A DNA stretch of 64,000 nt. Source: Actinoplanes subtropicus. GTDB lineage: Bacteria > Actinomycetota > Actinomycetes > Mycobacteriales > Micromonosporaceae. The translations under genes were made by a program, and so were the position numbers. Location of the stretch: assembly GCF_000721705.1 (NCBI RefSeq), contig NZ_JOJL01000011.1:186001-250000 (forward strand), given 5' to 3'. This document shows positions 22,983 through 31,698 of the stretch, piece after piece (the stretch's first letter is position 1; every line of letters starts with the position of its first letter). A model generated the notes under the pieces. The model was given only the letters and a program-made list of their open reading frames with translations. It made no database searches and was not told where the DNA came from.

Positions 22983-24199
22983 GCGGCGAATCCGAGCGGG
23001 CGCGGGCCACCGTCCGCGCGCTCGCGATCACGCAGACCGTCGGCTACGGCACCCTCTACTACGCGTTCGCCGTCTTCCTGGTCCCGATGGCCGCCGGCCT
23101 GCACGCCTCCACCGGCGCGATCACCGGGGCCTTCACCGCCTCGGTACTGACCTCCGCCGCGCTCGCCGTGCCGGTGGGCCGATGGCTCGACCGGCACGGC
23201 GGCCGGGCGCTGATGACCGGGGGATCGCTGCTCGGGGCGATCCTGTTGGCGGCCTGGTCGCAGGTGCATGCGCTCTGGCAGCTCTACCTGGTGGAGATCG
23301 GCATCGGCGCCGCCGCGGCCGCCAGCCTGTACGAGGCCGCGTTCGCGGTGATCATCGCCGGGTGCCCGCCACGGCGGCGCCCGGCCGCCCTGCTGACGCT
23401 GACCGTGGTCGCCGGCTTCGCCAGCACCGTCTTCCTGCCGTTGACCGGATGGCTCGTCCACGCGTACGGGTGGCGCACCGCGCTGCTCCTGCTCGCCACC
23501 ATTCAGGCCGGCCTCACCGTGCCGCTGCACGCGGTCGTCCTCCGGCCCGCCCCGTCGCCCCCGGTGCGGTCGCCGCGGCCGGCGACGCCGCTGCGGGAGG
23601 TCTTCACCGATCGGGCCTTCTGGCTGCTCACCGTCGCCTTCACCGCGAACACCGCGGCGGTCGCCGTGGTCACCGTGCACCTGGTCGCCGCGCTGATCGG
23701 CTGGGGCCACCCGGCCACGTTCGCCGCGACGACCGCCGGGCTCTTCGGCGTCCTGTCGGTCACCGGCCGGCTGGTCACCACCGGCCTGCAACGCCGCTAC
23801 CGCACGATCCCGGTGGTGGCGGCGATCTTCGCGCTGCAGGGCCTCGCGGCCGCCCTCCTTCCGCTGGTCGGCCGGGACGGCACCCTCGCGGTCCTCGCGG
23901 TCGTCGGCTTCGGGCTCGGCTTCGGCGTCGCCACGATCGCCAAGCCGGTACTTCTCGCCGAGCGCTACGACACGCGCCGCTACGCCACGATCGCCGGCGC
24001 GATGGTCGTGCCGGTCACCGTCGCCAAGGCCACCGCCCCGCTCGGCGCGGCCTGGCTCGCGTCCTCGGGCGGCGGCTATGCCGCGGTGTTCGCCGGCGTC
24101 GGGCTCGCCGGCCTGCTCGCCGCGACCGCCCTCCTCGCGGCCCGCGACCGGGTCAGACCTTCACGGCCACGGCGCCCAGGAGCCAAGGCACGCCGATGA
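22979..24199 (+). CDS. MFS transporter of arsenic cluster, probable CTG start
   Basis: 406 residues, 12 predicted membrane helices. The first ATG (23087) would remove most of helix 1 (ALAITQTVGYGTLYYAFAVF), and no ATG, GTG or TTG exists between the previous gene's end and it. A CTG at 22979 overlapping the upstream TGA (CTGA), with ggcggaag about 10 bp upstream, fits coupled initiation. Motif A-like VGRWLDRHGGRALMTGG is present. It is probably an efflux protein for an arsenical handled by the upstream enzymes. The 3' end overlaps the convergent small membrane gene by 47 bp. Confidence 0.82.
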   Translation: MSGESERARATVRALAITQTVGYGTLYYAFAVFLVPMAAGLHASTGAITGAFTASVLTSAALAVPVGRWLDRHGGRALMTGGSLLGAILLAAWSQVHALWQLYLVEIGIGAAAAASLYEAAFAVIIAGCPPRRRPAALLTLTVVAGFASTVFLPLTGWLVHAYGWRTALLLLATIQAGLTVPLHAVVLRPAPSPPVRSPRPATPLREVFTDRAFWLLTVAFTANTAAVAVVTVHLVAALIGWGHPATFAATTAGLFGVLSVTGRLVTTGLQRRYRTIPVVAAIFALQGLAAALLPLVGRDGTLAVLAVVGFGLGFGVATIAKPVLLAERYDTRRYATIAGAMVVPVTVAKATAPLGAAWLASSGGGYAAVFAGVGLAGLLAATALLAARDRVRPSRPRRPGAKARR

Positions 24200-24446
24200 A
24201 GATCAGGAAACCGCCGAGCGCGGCGAAGATGCCGCCGACGATACGGGTGACGAGCACGCCGTACGCGATCCGCTCGGCGCGCTTCTCCGGGGTCTCGCGG
24301 CGGCGAAATGCCCCCGTGAGGGGCCGGGCGAAATCGAGGGAGAACCGCGTGTACCACCTCGTCATACCGCGGAAATCGGTCACCAGCAGCCCGCCGGCCA
24401 CGAGCATGACCACACCGAACCCAAGAGTGCCCAGGGCCTCCGCCAT
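24153..24446 (-). CDS. Small two-helix membrane protein
   Basis: 97 residues from ATG 24446. Two hydrophobic segments (LGFGVVMLVAGGLLV and IVGGIFAALGGFLIFIGVPWLLG) flank a basic cytoplasmic stretch with RFSLDFARPLTGAFRRRETPEKRAERI. No family is recognised. It is a monocistronic gene convergent with the MFS gene; the overlap of their last 47 bp is unusual but both frames look coding. Confidence 0.65.
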   Translation of the reverse strand: MAEALGTLGFGVVMLVAGGLLVTDFRGMTRWYTRFSLDFARPLTGAFRRRETPEKRAERIAYGVLVTRIVGGIFAALGGFLIFIGVPWLLGAVAVKV

Positions 24447-24475
24447 GCGGCGAACAGTAGCCGGTGGGGTGGGAG

Positions 24476-25675
24476 TCACGGGCCGGGAGGCGACGCCCGG
24501 CCCGGGGCCGTCGCGTCGTGCTCGTAGATCCACTCGATGGCCCGGTACGAGAAGTCCGTCCCGCCCGCCGCCATCGCCTCGTCCCGGGCGCGCTGGTCCG
24601 GGCCGTCCGGCAGGTGGAAACGGATCTTGTTGTCGGCGGAGAGGGCCTGCACCCGGCTGGTCCGGGGGAGCCGCAGGCGCTCGTACCGGCGCAGCGCCGC
24701 GGCCGGATCGTCGCCCTCGGCCAGGCACGCGGCCAGCGTCGCGCCGTCCTCGATCGCCTGGGCGGAGCCCTGCGCCAGGAACGGCAGCATCGGATGGCAG
24801 GCGTCGCCGAGCAGCGTCACCCGGCCGCACGACCAGCGCTCGAGCGGCGGCCGGTCGAGCAGCGCCCAGACGAACGTCTCGTCGACCGCCGCCAGGATGC
24901 CGCGCACCTGCGGATGCCACCCTTCGTACGCGGCCCGCGCCTGCTCGACGTCCCCGCGATCGGTCCACGACTCGCGGCCCCAGGCGTCCCGCTCCACCAC
25001 GGCGACGAAGTTCAGCAGCCGCCCCTCGCTGACGTAGTAGTGCACGAAGTGGCCGCCGGGACCCATCCAGACCTGCGCGGTCACCTCGATCGACAGGTCG
25101 CTCACCCGCTCCGCCGGGATCAGCCCGCGGTAGGCGACGCAGCCGGTGAAGCGTGGCCGCTCGGGCCCGGACAGCAGGCCGCGGACCGTGGAGTGGATGC
25201 CGTCCGCGCCGATCAGCACGTCCAGCTCCGGTTCGGCGCCGCCGGCGAAACCCGGCCGTACGCCATCGCCGTTGTCCTCCATGGCGACCAGCCGCCGTCC
25301 CAGGTGAATCCGCTCCGCGGGGATGGCCGCGGCCAGCGCGGCGAGCAGATCGGCCCGATGCATCTGGTAGTGCGGAAACCCGAACCGCTCCTCGATCGCC
25401 TCGCCGAGCGGCGTGCGCAGCAGCGTCCGCCCGTCGTCCCACCGGCGCTGGTGCAGGGCCAGCGGCCGCACCGCGGTACGCGCCAGCTCGCCGGCCAGCC
25501 CGAGCCGGCACAGCACCCGCGACGCGTTCGGGCTCACCTGCACCCCGGCGCCGACCTCGCCGAGCGCCCGCGCCTGCTCGTACACCTGTACGTCGAAACC
25601 GGCCGCGAGCAGCGACAACGCCGCGCTCAGCCCGCCGATGCCGGCACCCACCACACCCACCCGCAGCCCCCGCAT
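24476..25675 (-). CDS. FAD-dependent aromatic monooxygenase (salicylate hydroxylase type)
   Basis: 399 residues from ATG 25675. Group A flavoprotein monooxygenase: N-terminal GVVGAGIGGLSAALSLLAAG, middle DG motif LIGADGIHSTVR and C-terminal GD motif GRVTLLGDACHPMLPFLAQG followed by AIEDG. Such enzymes use NAD(P)H to hydroxylate aromatic acids or phenols. The nearest relatives by motif are 6-hydroxynicotinate/salicylate hydroxylases. It stands alone and diverges from the histidine kinase gene; no link to the amine cluster is evident. Confidence 0.88.
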   Translation of the reverse strand: MRGLRVGVVGAGIGGLSAALSLLAAGFDVQVYEQARALGEVGAGVQVSPNASRVLCRLGLAGELARTAVRPLALHQRRWDDGRTLLRTPLGEAIEERFGFPHYQMHRADLLAALAAAIPAERIHLGRRLVAMEDNGDGVRPGFAGGAEPELDVLIGADGIHSTVRGLLSGPERPRFTGCVAYRGLIPAERVSDLSIEVTAQVWMGPGGHFVHYYVSEGRLLNFVAVVERDAWGRESWTDRGDVEQARAAYEGWHPQVRGILAAVDETFVWALLDRPPLERWSCGRVTLLGDACHPMLPFLAQGSAQAIEDGATLAACLAEGDDPAAALRRYERLRLPRTSRVQALSADNKIRFHLPDGPDQRARDEAMAAGGTDFSYRAIEWIYEHDATAPGRASPPGP

Positions 25676-25748
25676 GCCCCCAGCTTCGACCGTCGCCGGT
25701 GTGCCGGACAAGCCACCCCGGGCGGCGTTCGTGCCTATCTTTGGAGTG

Positions 25749-26732
25749 GTGATCGTTGTCCCGCGGGTCGTCGAGGCGCTGGCGCAGTGTGTCGGCACCG
25801 GCGTGCTGCTCGCCGCCGACGACATCGTGGTGGTGGCCAACGACGAGTTCCTGGGGCTGTTCGACGCGTTCCTCAGCTCCCCGGTCGGGGAGCGCCTCGA
25901 GCACGTGGCCGCCCGCGAGCCCTTCCGCCGGGCCCCCGGCCTCTGGGCCGCCCGGCTCGGCGACCCCGGCCGGCGCCGCCGCTGTCACCTGCCCGGCGAC
26001 CGGGTGGTCGAGGTCCGCTGGCACACCCTGCCCGCCGACGACGGTGACCTGCTCGCCGCCGTGGTCACCGACCTGACCACCGAGACCCGGGTCCGCGGCA
26101 GCCTGCGCAGCCACAACCGTGCCCTCGCCGAGCTGGTCGCCACCAAGACCGAGCTGGTCTCGGCGATGCTGCACGAGCTGCGCACCCCGCTCGCCGCCAG
26201 TCTCGCGATGGCCGACCTGCTCCCGGACACCACCGGCGACCCGGCCCTGGACGAGGCGATCCAGCTGATCGTCCGCGGCGTCCGCCGGATCGGCTCGGTG
26301 ACCGCCGAGATCGCCACCGTCAGCGGGATCGAGAACGGCTCCGTCCCGCTCGCGCAGACCCCGTTCGACCTGCCGGAGATGCTCGCCGGGCACGGCTTCG
26401 TGGTGCTGGCCGAGCCGGAGCCGCTGACCGGCGACCGGGACCGGCTCGACGAGGTCTTCCGCCGCCTGGTCGCCGCCGTCCGGGCGCTGGGCGGCGACGA
26501 CACCGGGGTGGCCGAGACCCGCGGCGACCGGTGGCGGATCGCGCTGCGGCTGCCCTCCCGGCAGGCCAGCGACCGGCTGTTCAGCTACTCCGAGTCGGGC
26601 GGGAACGCCACCGCGCTGATGCTGGCCCGGGCGGTGATCGGCCGGCACGGCGGGACGGTCGGCGTGGAGAGTACCGAGGGCGCCCCGTACCTGGTGGTCA
26701 GCCTGCCCCGGTCAGCGCGTCCACCCGGGTGA
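25749..26732 (+). CDS. Degenerate PAS-like sensor histidine kinase
   Basis: 327 residues from GTG 25749. The N-terminal 120 residues look like a PAS-type input domain. The HisKA dimerisation box SAMLHELRTPLAA holds His142. The ATPase half is abnormal: the N-box region DRLDEVFRRLVAAVRALGG has no Asn, and no DxGxG or GxGLG glycine boxes are present, although YSESGGNATALMLARAVIGRHGG retains the shape of the last box. It may be a pseudokinase or histidine-phosphotransfer scaffold. The 3' end overlaps the convergent response-regulator gene (26698-26732). Confidence 0.78.
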   Translation: MIVVPRVVEALAQCVGTGVLLAADDIVVVANDEFLGLFDAFLSSPVGERLEHVAAREPFRRAPGLWAARLGDPGRRRRCHLPGDRVVEVRWHTLPADDGDLLAAVVTDLTTETRVRGSLRSHNRALAELVATKTELVSAMLHELRTPLAASLAMADLLPDTTGDPALDEAIQLIVRGVRRIGSVTAEIATVSGIENGSVPLAQTPFDLPEMLAGHGFVVLAEPEPLTGDRDRLDEVFRRLVAAVRALGGDDTGVAETRGDRWRIALRLPSRQASDRLFSYSESGGNATALMLARAVIGRHGGTVGVESTEGAPYLVVSLPRSARPPG

Positions 26733-27066
26733 GCAGGTCCTGCGCCGTGAACGGTTTGACCAGGTAGTCGTCGGCGCCGGCGTCGAAGCCGGAGGCCACG
26801 TCCAGCCACTGGCCGCGGCCGGTGAGCAGGATGATCGGGATGTCGGCGGTCTCGGCGTCGTCGCGCAGCGCCCGGCACACCTCGAGGCCGGTCATGTCCG
26901 GCATGGTCACGTCCAGGACCGCGCAGTCCGGCGGGCGCTCGTGCGCGGCGCGCAGGCCGTCGCGGCCGGTGCTGCTGGTGGCCACCTCGAGGCCGCCCGA
27001 GCTGAGCACGGTCCGGACGATCTCCAGCATCGTCGGATCGTCGTCGACCACCAGGACAGAAGTCAC
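26698..27066 (-). CDS. Single-domain response regulator (CheY-like)
   Basis: 122 residues, receiver domain only. Acidic pocket VVDDD, phospho-acceptor Asp52 in [13 protein letters not shown], the Thr of LLTGRG and Lys of DYLVKPF are all present. There is no output domain, so it acts through protein contact or a phosphorelay. It is tail-to-tail with the degenerate kinase gene and head-to-head (36 bp apart) with the hybrid kinase gene, so it could be a phosphate partner of the hybrid kinase's HPt domain. Confidence 0.88.
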   Translation of the reverse strand: MTSVLVVDDDPTMLEIVRTVLSSGGLEVATSSTGRDGLRAAHERPPDCAVLDVTMPDMTGLEVCRALRDDAETADIPIILLTGRGQWLDVASGFDAGADDYLVKPFTAQDLLTRVDALTGAG

Positions 27067-27101
27067 CGCATCCCCCTCCGCCGTTACCTACAGTAGCTGG
27101 A

Positions 27102-29363
27102 ATGGGGGAGCGGGGTGAGCGGATCGCCTGGTGGACGGTCGGCCGGATGCTGTCGTTCGGGTTCCTGCTCGCGCTGCTGGCGCTGGCCGTGGTCGGCGCC
27201 GGCGCGTACGTGCGGATCGGCGACCTGATGCGCGGCCAGGCCCCGCTGCAGCATTCGGACGTGCTGCTCGGCGAGATCGGCCGGCTCGGCGACCGGGTGA
27301 ACGGCCTGGACCGCACGGCCCGCGACTACCGGGACACCGGGAACGTGGCATGGGTGCAGGCGCTGCGCAACATCTCCGACTCGGTCGAGGACGACCTTCA
27401 GCACGTACGCACGGACAGTCGCGGCGACGACGAGCACCAGCGGCTCCTCGACCAGCTCGACACGATCCTCGACGCCCGGGTCGCGTCCTTCCGGGCGGCC
27501 GTCGCCGCGGGCCGGCCCAAGCAGGTGAACCCGGACCTGGCCGAGGCCCAGGCCCTGATCAGCGAGATGCACAAGCATGAGCAGGATCGCCTGACCGAGA
27601 AGCTGCACGACAGCGACGACAGCGCCCGGCTCACCCGCCAGCTGATCGTCTGGGTCTCGGTGGCCACCGCGGCGCTGGTCGCGCTGGGCGGCCGGTGGAT
27701 CACCCGGCGGATCACCGCGCCGGTCCGGCGGGTCACCGCGGCGGCCCAGGCGCTGGCCGAGGGGGATCTGAGCCCGCGGGCCGAGGTGAGCGGGCCGCGG
27801 GAACTGGCTCAGATGGCCAGGGCGGTGAACGTCTCGATGACCGAGATGCTGGCCGCCCGGGACGAGGCGGTGGCGGCCGCGGCGGCCAAGTCGGCGTTCC
27901 TGGCGACGATGAGCCACGAGATCCGTACGCCGATGAACGCCGTGATCGGGATGACCGGCCTGCTGCTCGACACCGACCTCGACACCCGGCAGCGGGAGCT
28001 GGTCGACACCGTGCACGCCAGCGGCGAGACGCTGCTCGTGATCATCAACGACATCCTGGACTTCTCCAAGATCGAGGCGGGCGAGCTGACCCTGGACGAG
28101 CGGCCGTTCGGGCTGCGCTCGTGCGTGCAGCGCGCGGTCAACCTGGTCGCGCTCACCGCCGACGCCAAGGGGCTGCACCTCTCCGGCCACCTCGTCGAGG
28201 ACTGCCCGGAGACGGTGGCCGGCGACGAGAGCCGGATCCGGCAGATCCTGGTCAACCTGATCGGCAACGCGGTGAAGTTCACCGACCACGGCGCGGTCAC
28301 GGTCACCACGTCGGCGCCCTCGCCGGGTCACATTCGGTTCGCCGTACGGGATACCGGCATCGGCATCCCGCCCGACCGCCTCGATCGGTTGTTCCTGCCG
28401 TTCAGCCAGGTCGACGCGTCGGCGGCGCGCAGTTACGGCGGCAGCGGCCTCGGCCTGGTGATCAGTCAGCGGCTGGCCGAGGCGATGGGCGGGGGCATCG
28501 CGGTGGACAGCACGCCCGGCCAGGGCTCGACCTTCACCGTGACCGTCCGGCTTCGCGCCGCGGCGGGGGTGCTGCCGGAGACGGTGGAGGCGGCCGCGCC
28601 GGTGGGGCGGTCGCTGCACGTGCTCGTCGCCGAGGACAATCCGGTCAATCAACGCGTCGCGCAATTGCTGCTGGAACGGCGCGGCCATCGGGTCGAATTG
28701 GCGGCGGACGGTATCGAGGCGGTGGCGGCGGTGCACCGTACGCCCTTCGATCTGGTGTTGATGGATGTGCAGATGCCGGTGCTGGACGGGCTGGCGGCCA
28801 CGGAGCGGATTCGTGCGCACCCGCCCGCGCATGGGTCGCCGCGGATCGTCGCATTGACGGCGAACGCGATGGTCGACGACCGGACGGCGAGCCGGCGGGC
28901 GGGGATGGACGGGTTTCTGGCCAAGCCGATTCGCGAGGCGGAATTGGACGCGGTGCTGGCGGGGGCGGCGGCGCAGGCCGACGTCTCGGCGGCGGTCTTC
29001 GACACGGAGGCGGAAAGCATCCGGGCGTGGGTCGACGACATGGCGGTGGCCACCGGCGGGGACAACGCCAAGCTCGCCGAGATCCTGCACAATTTCGCCG
29101 ATCGGCTGCCGGATGTGCTGCGCAAGATGGAGGCGGCGGCGCGGAGCGGCGACGCGCGCAATCTGGCTCGGCTGGCGCATGGGCTGAAGGGGTCGTCGGC
29201 TACGTTGGGGGCCAATCGGTTTGCCGCTTTGTGCGCTGATCTGGAGGATCGGGCGCATCTGGGGCCGCTCAGCACGTTGCCGGCCGATCTCTATGAGCAG
29301 GCTCATGAGGTCGGCGATGTGATGAATGTGCTCTCGGCGGAACTGGCCGGGGTTGCGACCTGA
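27102..29363 (+). CDS. Hybrid histidine kinase with receiver and HPt domains
   Basis: 753 residues. One N-terminal membrane helix, an extracytoplasmic helical sensor (about 35-180), a second helix, HAMP (about 210-260), HisKA with His272 in [11 protein letters not shown], HATPase with [20 protein letters not shown] and [10 protein letters not shown], receiver with Asp555 in [13 protein letters not shown] and Lys in FLAKPI, and C-terminal HPt with His693 in [14 protein letters not shown]. This is a complete three-step phosphorelay in one chain; the last acceptor is probably a separate receiver such as the adjacent single-domain one. The 3' half has noticeably lower GC codon choice (gcattg, gcgaac) than the 5' half. 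Confidence 0.92.
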   Translation: MGERGERIAWWTVGRMLSFGFLLALLALAVVGAGAYVRIGDLMRGQAPLQHSDVLLGEIGRLGDRVNGLDRTARDYRDTGNVAWVQALRNISDSVEDDLQHVRTDSRGDDEHQRLLDQLDTILDARVASFRAAVAAGRPKQVNPDLAEAQALISEMHKHEQDRLTEKLHDSDDSARLTRQLIVWVSVATAALVALGGRWITRRITAPVRRVTAAAQALAEGDLSPRAEVSGPRELAQMARAVNVSMTEMLAARDEAVAAAAAKSAFLATMSHEIRTPMNAVIGMTGLLLDTDLDTRQRELVDTVHASGETLLVIINDILDFSKIEAGELTLDERPFGLRSCVQRAVNLVALTADAKGLHLSGHLVEDCPETVAGDESRIRQILVNLIGNAVKFTDHGAVTVTTSAPSPGHIRFAVRDTGIGIPPDRLDRLFLPFSQVDASAARSYGGSGLGLVISQRLAEAMGGGIAVDSTPGQGSTFTVTVRLRAAAGVLPETVEAAAPVGRSLHVLVAEDNPVNQRVAQLLLERRGHRVELAADGIEAVAAVHRTPFDLVLMDVQMPVLDGLAATERIRAHPPAHGSPRIVALTANAMVDDRTASRRAGMDGFLAKPIREAELDAVLAGAAAQADVSAAVFDTEAESIRAWVDDMAVATGGDNAKLAEILHNFADRLPDVLRKMEAAARSGDARNLARLAHGLKGSSATLGANRFAALCADLEDRAHLGPLSTLPADLYEQAHEVGDVMNVLSAELAGVAT

Positions 29364-29402
29364 ACCATCAGGCCCACCCGGTGAGACAGTTGTGCGCAAC
29401 GG

Positions 29403-29431
29403 GCCGCCCGAGCCGCATGGGCTCGGGCGGC
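29403..29431. terminator. Bidirectional hairpin terminator
   Basis: A perfect 12-bp stem (gccgcccgagcc / ggctcgggcggc) with a 5-nt loop lies between the convergent hybrid-kinase and substrate-binding-protein genes, 40 bp and 17 bp from their stops. Confidence 0.7.
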
Positions 29432-29447
29432 GGCGGGAGTGGGTGGG

Positions 29448-30383
29448 TCAGGCGAGGCCGTTGTCGGTCAGGAAGGCCTTGGCGACCACCTTGGTGTCCT
29501 GCTTGTCCACCTGGACCTTGGCGAGGTAGGTGGTCAGGTTCTCGGTGGTCAGCTTGGCCGAGACGGCGTCGAGGGCGCCGCTGACCGTCGGGTTGTCCGC
29601 CTGGGTGCGGATCAGCGGCAGGATGTTCTCGGCCAGGAAGAGGTTGCGCGGGTCGTCCAGGACGACCAGCTTGTTGGTGCTGATCGAGGAGTCGGTGGAG
29701 AAGATGTTGCCGACGTCGATCTGGCCCTTGATCAGGGCGTTGACCGTCAGCGGGCCGCCCGCGTCCAGCGGCTTGAAGGTCTTGAACTCCACGCCGTACA
29801 GCGACTTCAGACCCTTGAGGCCCTGGTAGCGCTCCTGCCACTCGGGGCCGGCGCCCATCGACAGCTTGTTCGCGACCGGCTTGAGGTCGTCGATGGTCTT
29901 GAGGTTGTACTTGGTGGCCGTGGCCTGGGTGACCGTGAGCGTGTCCTTGTCCTCGGCGGCCGACTGGTCGAGGACCTCGGTGCCGGCCGGCAGCACCTTC
30001 TTGAGGGCGGCCAGCACGTCGTCCGGCTTGCTGACGCCCTCGGGGGCGCCGCCCTTGGCGAGGGCGGAGAGCAGGGCGCCGTTGTACTCGGGCAGCAGGT
30101 CGATCGAGCCGTCCTGCAGCGCCTTCAGGTAGAGCTCGCGGGCGCCGATGTTGAACTGCCGCTTGACCTGCACCCCCTTGGCCTCCAGGGCCTGGGAGTA
30201 GATCTCGGCGAGCAGCTCGCTCTCGGCGAAGTTGGCCGAGCCGACGGTGACCGAGGACGGCGAGTTGCTGCTGCCGCTGCCCTTGTTGTCGTTGCTGAGC
30301 GGGTCGCTGTTGGCTCCGCAGGCGGTGAGGGCGGTCAGGGCGAGGGTGGATATCAGGGCGACTGCCAGACGCGTACGCACCAT
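29448..30383 (-). CDS. OpuC-type ABC transporter substrate-binding lipoprotein
   Basis: 311 residues with a lipoprotein signal: MVRTRLAVALISTLALTALT then lipobox TACG. Mature domain SVTVGSANFAESELLAEIYSQ, then NIGARELYLKALQDGSIDLLPEYNGA, is the OsmF/OpuCC/ProX fold that binds quaternary ammonium compounds (glycine betaine, choline, carnitine) and, in some cases, ergothioneine. It is the fourth gene of the importer operon, 14 bp after the second permease. The ligand cannot be read from sequence; the operon's neighbours are lyase-like enzymes rather than osmotic-stress genes. Confidence 0.9.
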   Translation of the reverse strand: MVRTRLAVALISTLALTALTACGANSDPLSNDNKGSGSSNSPSSVTVGSANFAESELLAEIYSQALEAKGVQVKRQFNIGARELYLKALQDGSIDLLPEYNGALLSALAKGGAPEGVSKPDDVLAALKKVLPAGTEVLDQSAAEDKDTLTVTQATATKYNLKTIDDLKPVANKLSMGAGPEWQERYQGLKGLKSLYGVEFKTFKPLDAGGPLTVNALIKGQIDVGNIFSTDSSISTNKLVVLDDPRNLFLAENILPLIRTQADNPTVSGALDAVSAKLTTENLTTYLAKVQVDKQDTKVVAKAFLTDNGLA

Positions 30384-30397
30384 GGGATTTTGCCTTT

Positions 30398-31051
30398 CTA
30401 TCGTTTCGACAGGCCGGGGGAGACGATCCAGCGCTGGACCTGCGCGAGAACCAGGTCGAGGAGGACGGCCAGCACGGCGACGACGATGGCGCCGGCCAGC
30501 ACGCGGGAGTAGTCGTTGACGGCCAGGCCGTCGATCAGCAGGCGGCCCAGGCCGTTCAGGCCGACCGCGGCGGCCACCGTCGCGGTCGCCACCACCTGCA
30601 ATGCGGCGCTGCGGAAGCCGCTCATCAGCACCGGCAGGGCCATCGGCAGCTCCACCTTGGTGAGCACCTGCCAGGGGCGCATGCCGACGCCCTTCGCGGC
30701 ATCCACCACCCGGTGGTCGAGATTGCGGATCCCGGCGTACGCGGAGGTCAGCACCGGCGGGATGACCAGCACGGTCAGCGCGATCAGCACGGGGGTGAGC
30801 CCCAGGCCGAGCAGGGTGACCATGAGCATCAACAGGCCGAGAGTGGGCAGCGAGCGGCCGGCGTTGCCCGCGTTGATGGCCAGGAACGAGCCGCGGCCGG
30901 TGTGCCCGATCCACAGCCCGATCGGCAGCGCGATGGCGGTGCCGATCACCAGCGACAGCAGCACGTACCAGAGGTGGGACACGATCAGCGTGGGGATGCT
31001 GCCGTCGGAGAAGTCCCAGTGCGACGGGTCGAGCAGGTAGGAGAGGTTCAC
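30398..31051 (-). CDS. OpuC-type ABC transporter permease (second)
   Basis: 217 residues from GTG 31051, overlapping the previous permease stop (GTGA). It has six hydrophobic helices and the EAA-like loop GIRNLDHRVVDAAKGVGMRPWQVLTKVELPMALPVLMSG typical of binding-protein-dependent permeases of the ProW/OpuCB class. It forms a heterodimer with the permease at 31048-31698. Confidence 0.9.
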   Translation of the reverse strand: MNLSYLLDPSHWDFSDGSIPTLIVSHLWYVLLSLVIGTAIALPIGLWIGHTGRGSFLAINAGNAGRSLPTLGLLMLMVTLLGLGLTPVLIALTVLVIPPVLTSAYAGIRNLDHRVVDAAKGVGMRPWQVLTKVELPMALPVLMSGFRSAALQVVATATVAAAVGLNGLGRLLIDGLAVNDYSRVLAGAIVVAVLAVLLDLVLAQVQRWIVSPGLSKR

Positions 31052-31698
31052 GACGCCGCCCCCTGGAATCGGGTCCACGGTGTGATCAGCCGGCCGAGCA
31101 GCACGATGACCAGGTCGGCCAGCCCGGCCAGCAGCACCGACAGGACGATGCCGACGATGATCGGCTCCACGTAGAACAGCTGGAAGCCGCGGGTGAACAG
31201 CTGCCCGAGCCCGCCCACGCCGATCAGCGCGCCGACGCTGACCAGGCTGATGTTGGCGACCGTGGCCACCCGCAGGCCGGCCAGGATGACCGGCAGCGCG
31301 ACCGGCAGCTCCACGTCGGTCAGCCGGCGGAACCGCCGGTAGCCCATCGCCGTGGCCGACTGCACCACGAGCGGATCAACTGCTTTCAAACCATCCGCGA
31401 CCGTACGGGCGAGCAGCGCCACCGTGTAGATGATCAGCGCGACCACGATGTTCAGCGGCGACAGGATCTTGGTGCCCAGCAGGACCGGCAGGAACACGAA
31501 CAGCGCCAGCGACGGGATGGAGTAGAGCACCCCGCACACGTTGACCAGCGGGTGGTAGAGCCACGGGAACCGGACGCCGAGGTAGCCGATCGGCAGCGCC
31601 ACCACGAAGCCGATGACCACCGGCAGCAGCGCGAGCCAGATGTGCTGCTCGAGCGCGGCCAGCACGGTGTCCCAGTTGTTGGAGAGATAAGTCGTCAT
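31048..31698 (-). CDS. OpuC-type ABC transporter permease (first)
   Basis: 216 residues. Helices alternate with the conserved cytoplasmic loop GLKAVDPLVVQSATAMGYRR followed by LTDVELPVALPVILAG. The ATG at 31698 overlaps the ATPase stop (TGA at 31695-31697), so ATPase, both permeases and the binding protein are translationally linked in that order. Length and topology are normal for OpuCB/D-type proteins. Confidence 0.9.
   Translation of the reverse strand: MTTYLSNNWDTVLAALEQHIWLALLPVVIGFVVALPIGYLGVRFPWLYHPLVNVCGVLYSIPSLALFVFLPVLLGTKILSPLNIVVALIIYTVALLARTVADGLKAVDPLVVQSATAMGYRRFRRLTDVELPVALPVILAGLRVATVANISLVSVGALIGVGGLGQLFTRGFQLFYVEPIIVGIVLSVLLAGLADLVIVLLGRLITPWTRFQGAAS

Noticed and set aside
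27084..29399. A 771-codon minus-strand open frame opposite the hybrid kinase
   Set aside because: It is Arg/His/Gly-rich with no domain; the plus-strand kinase has all catalytic motifs.
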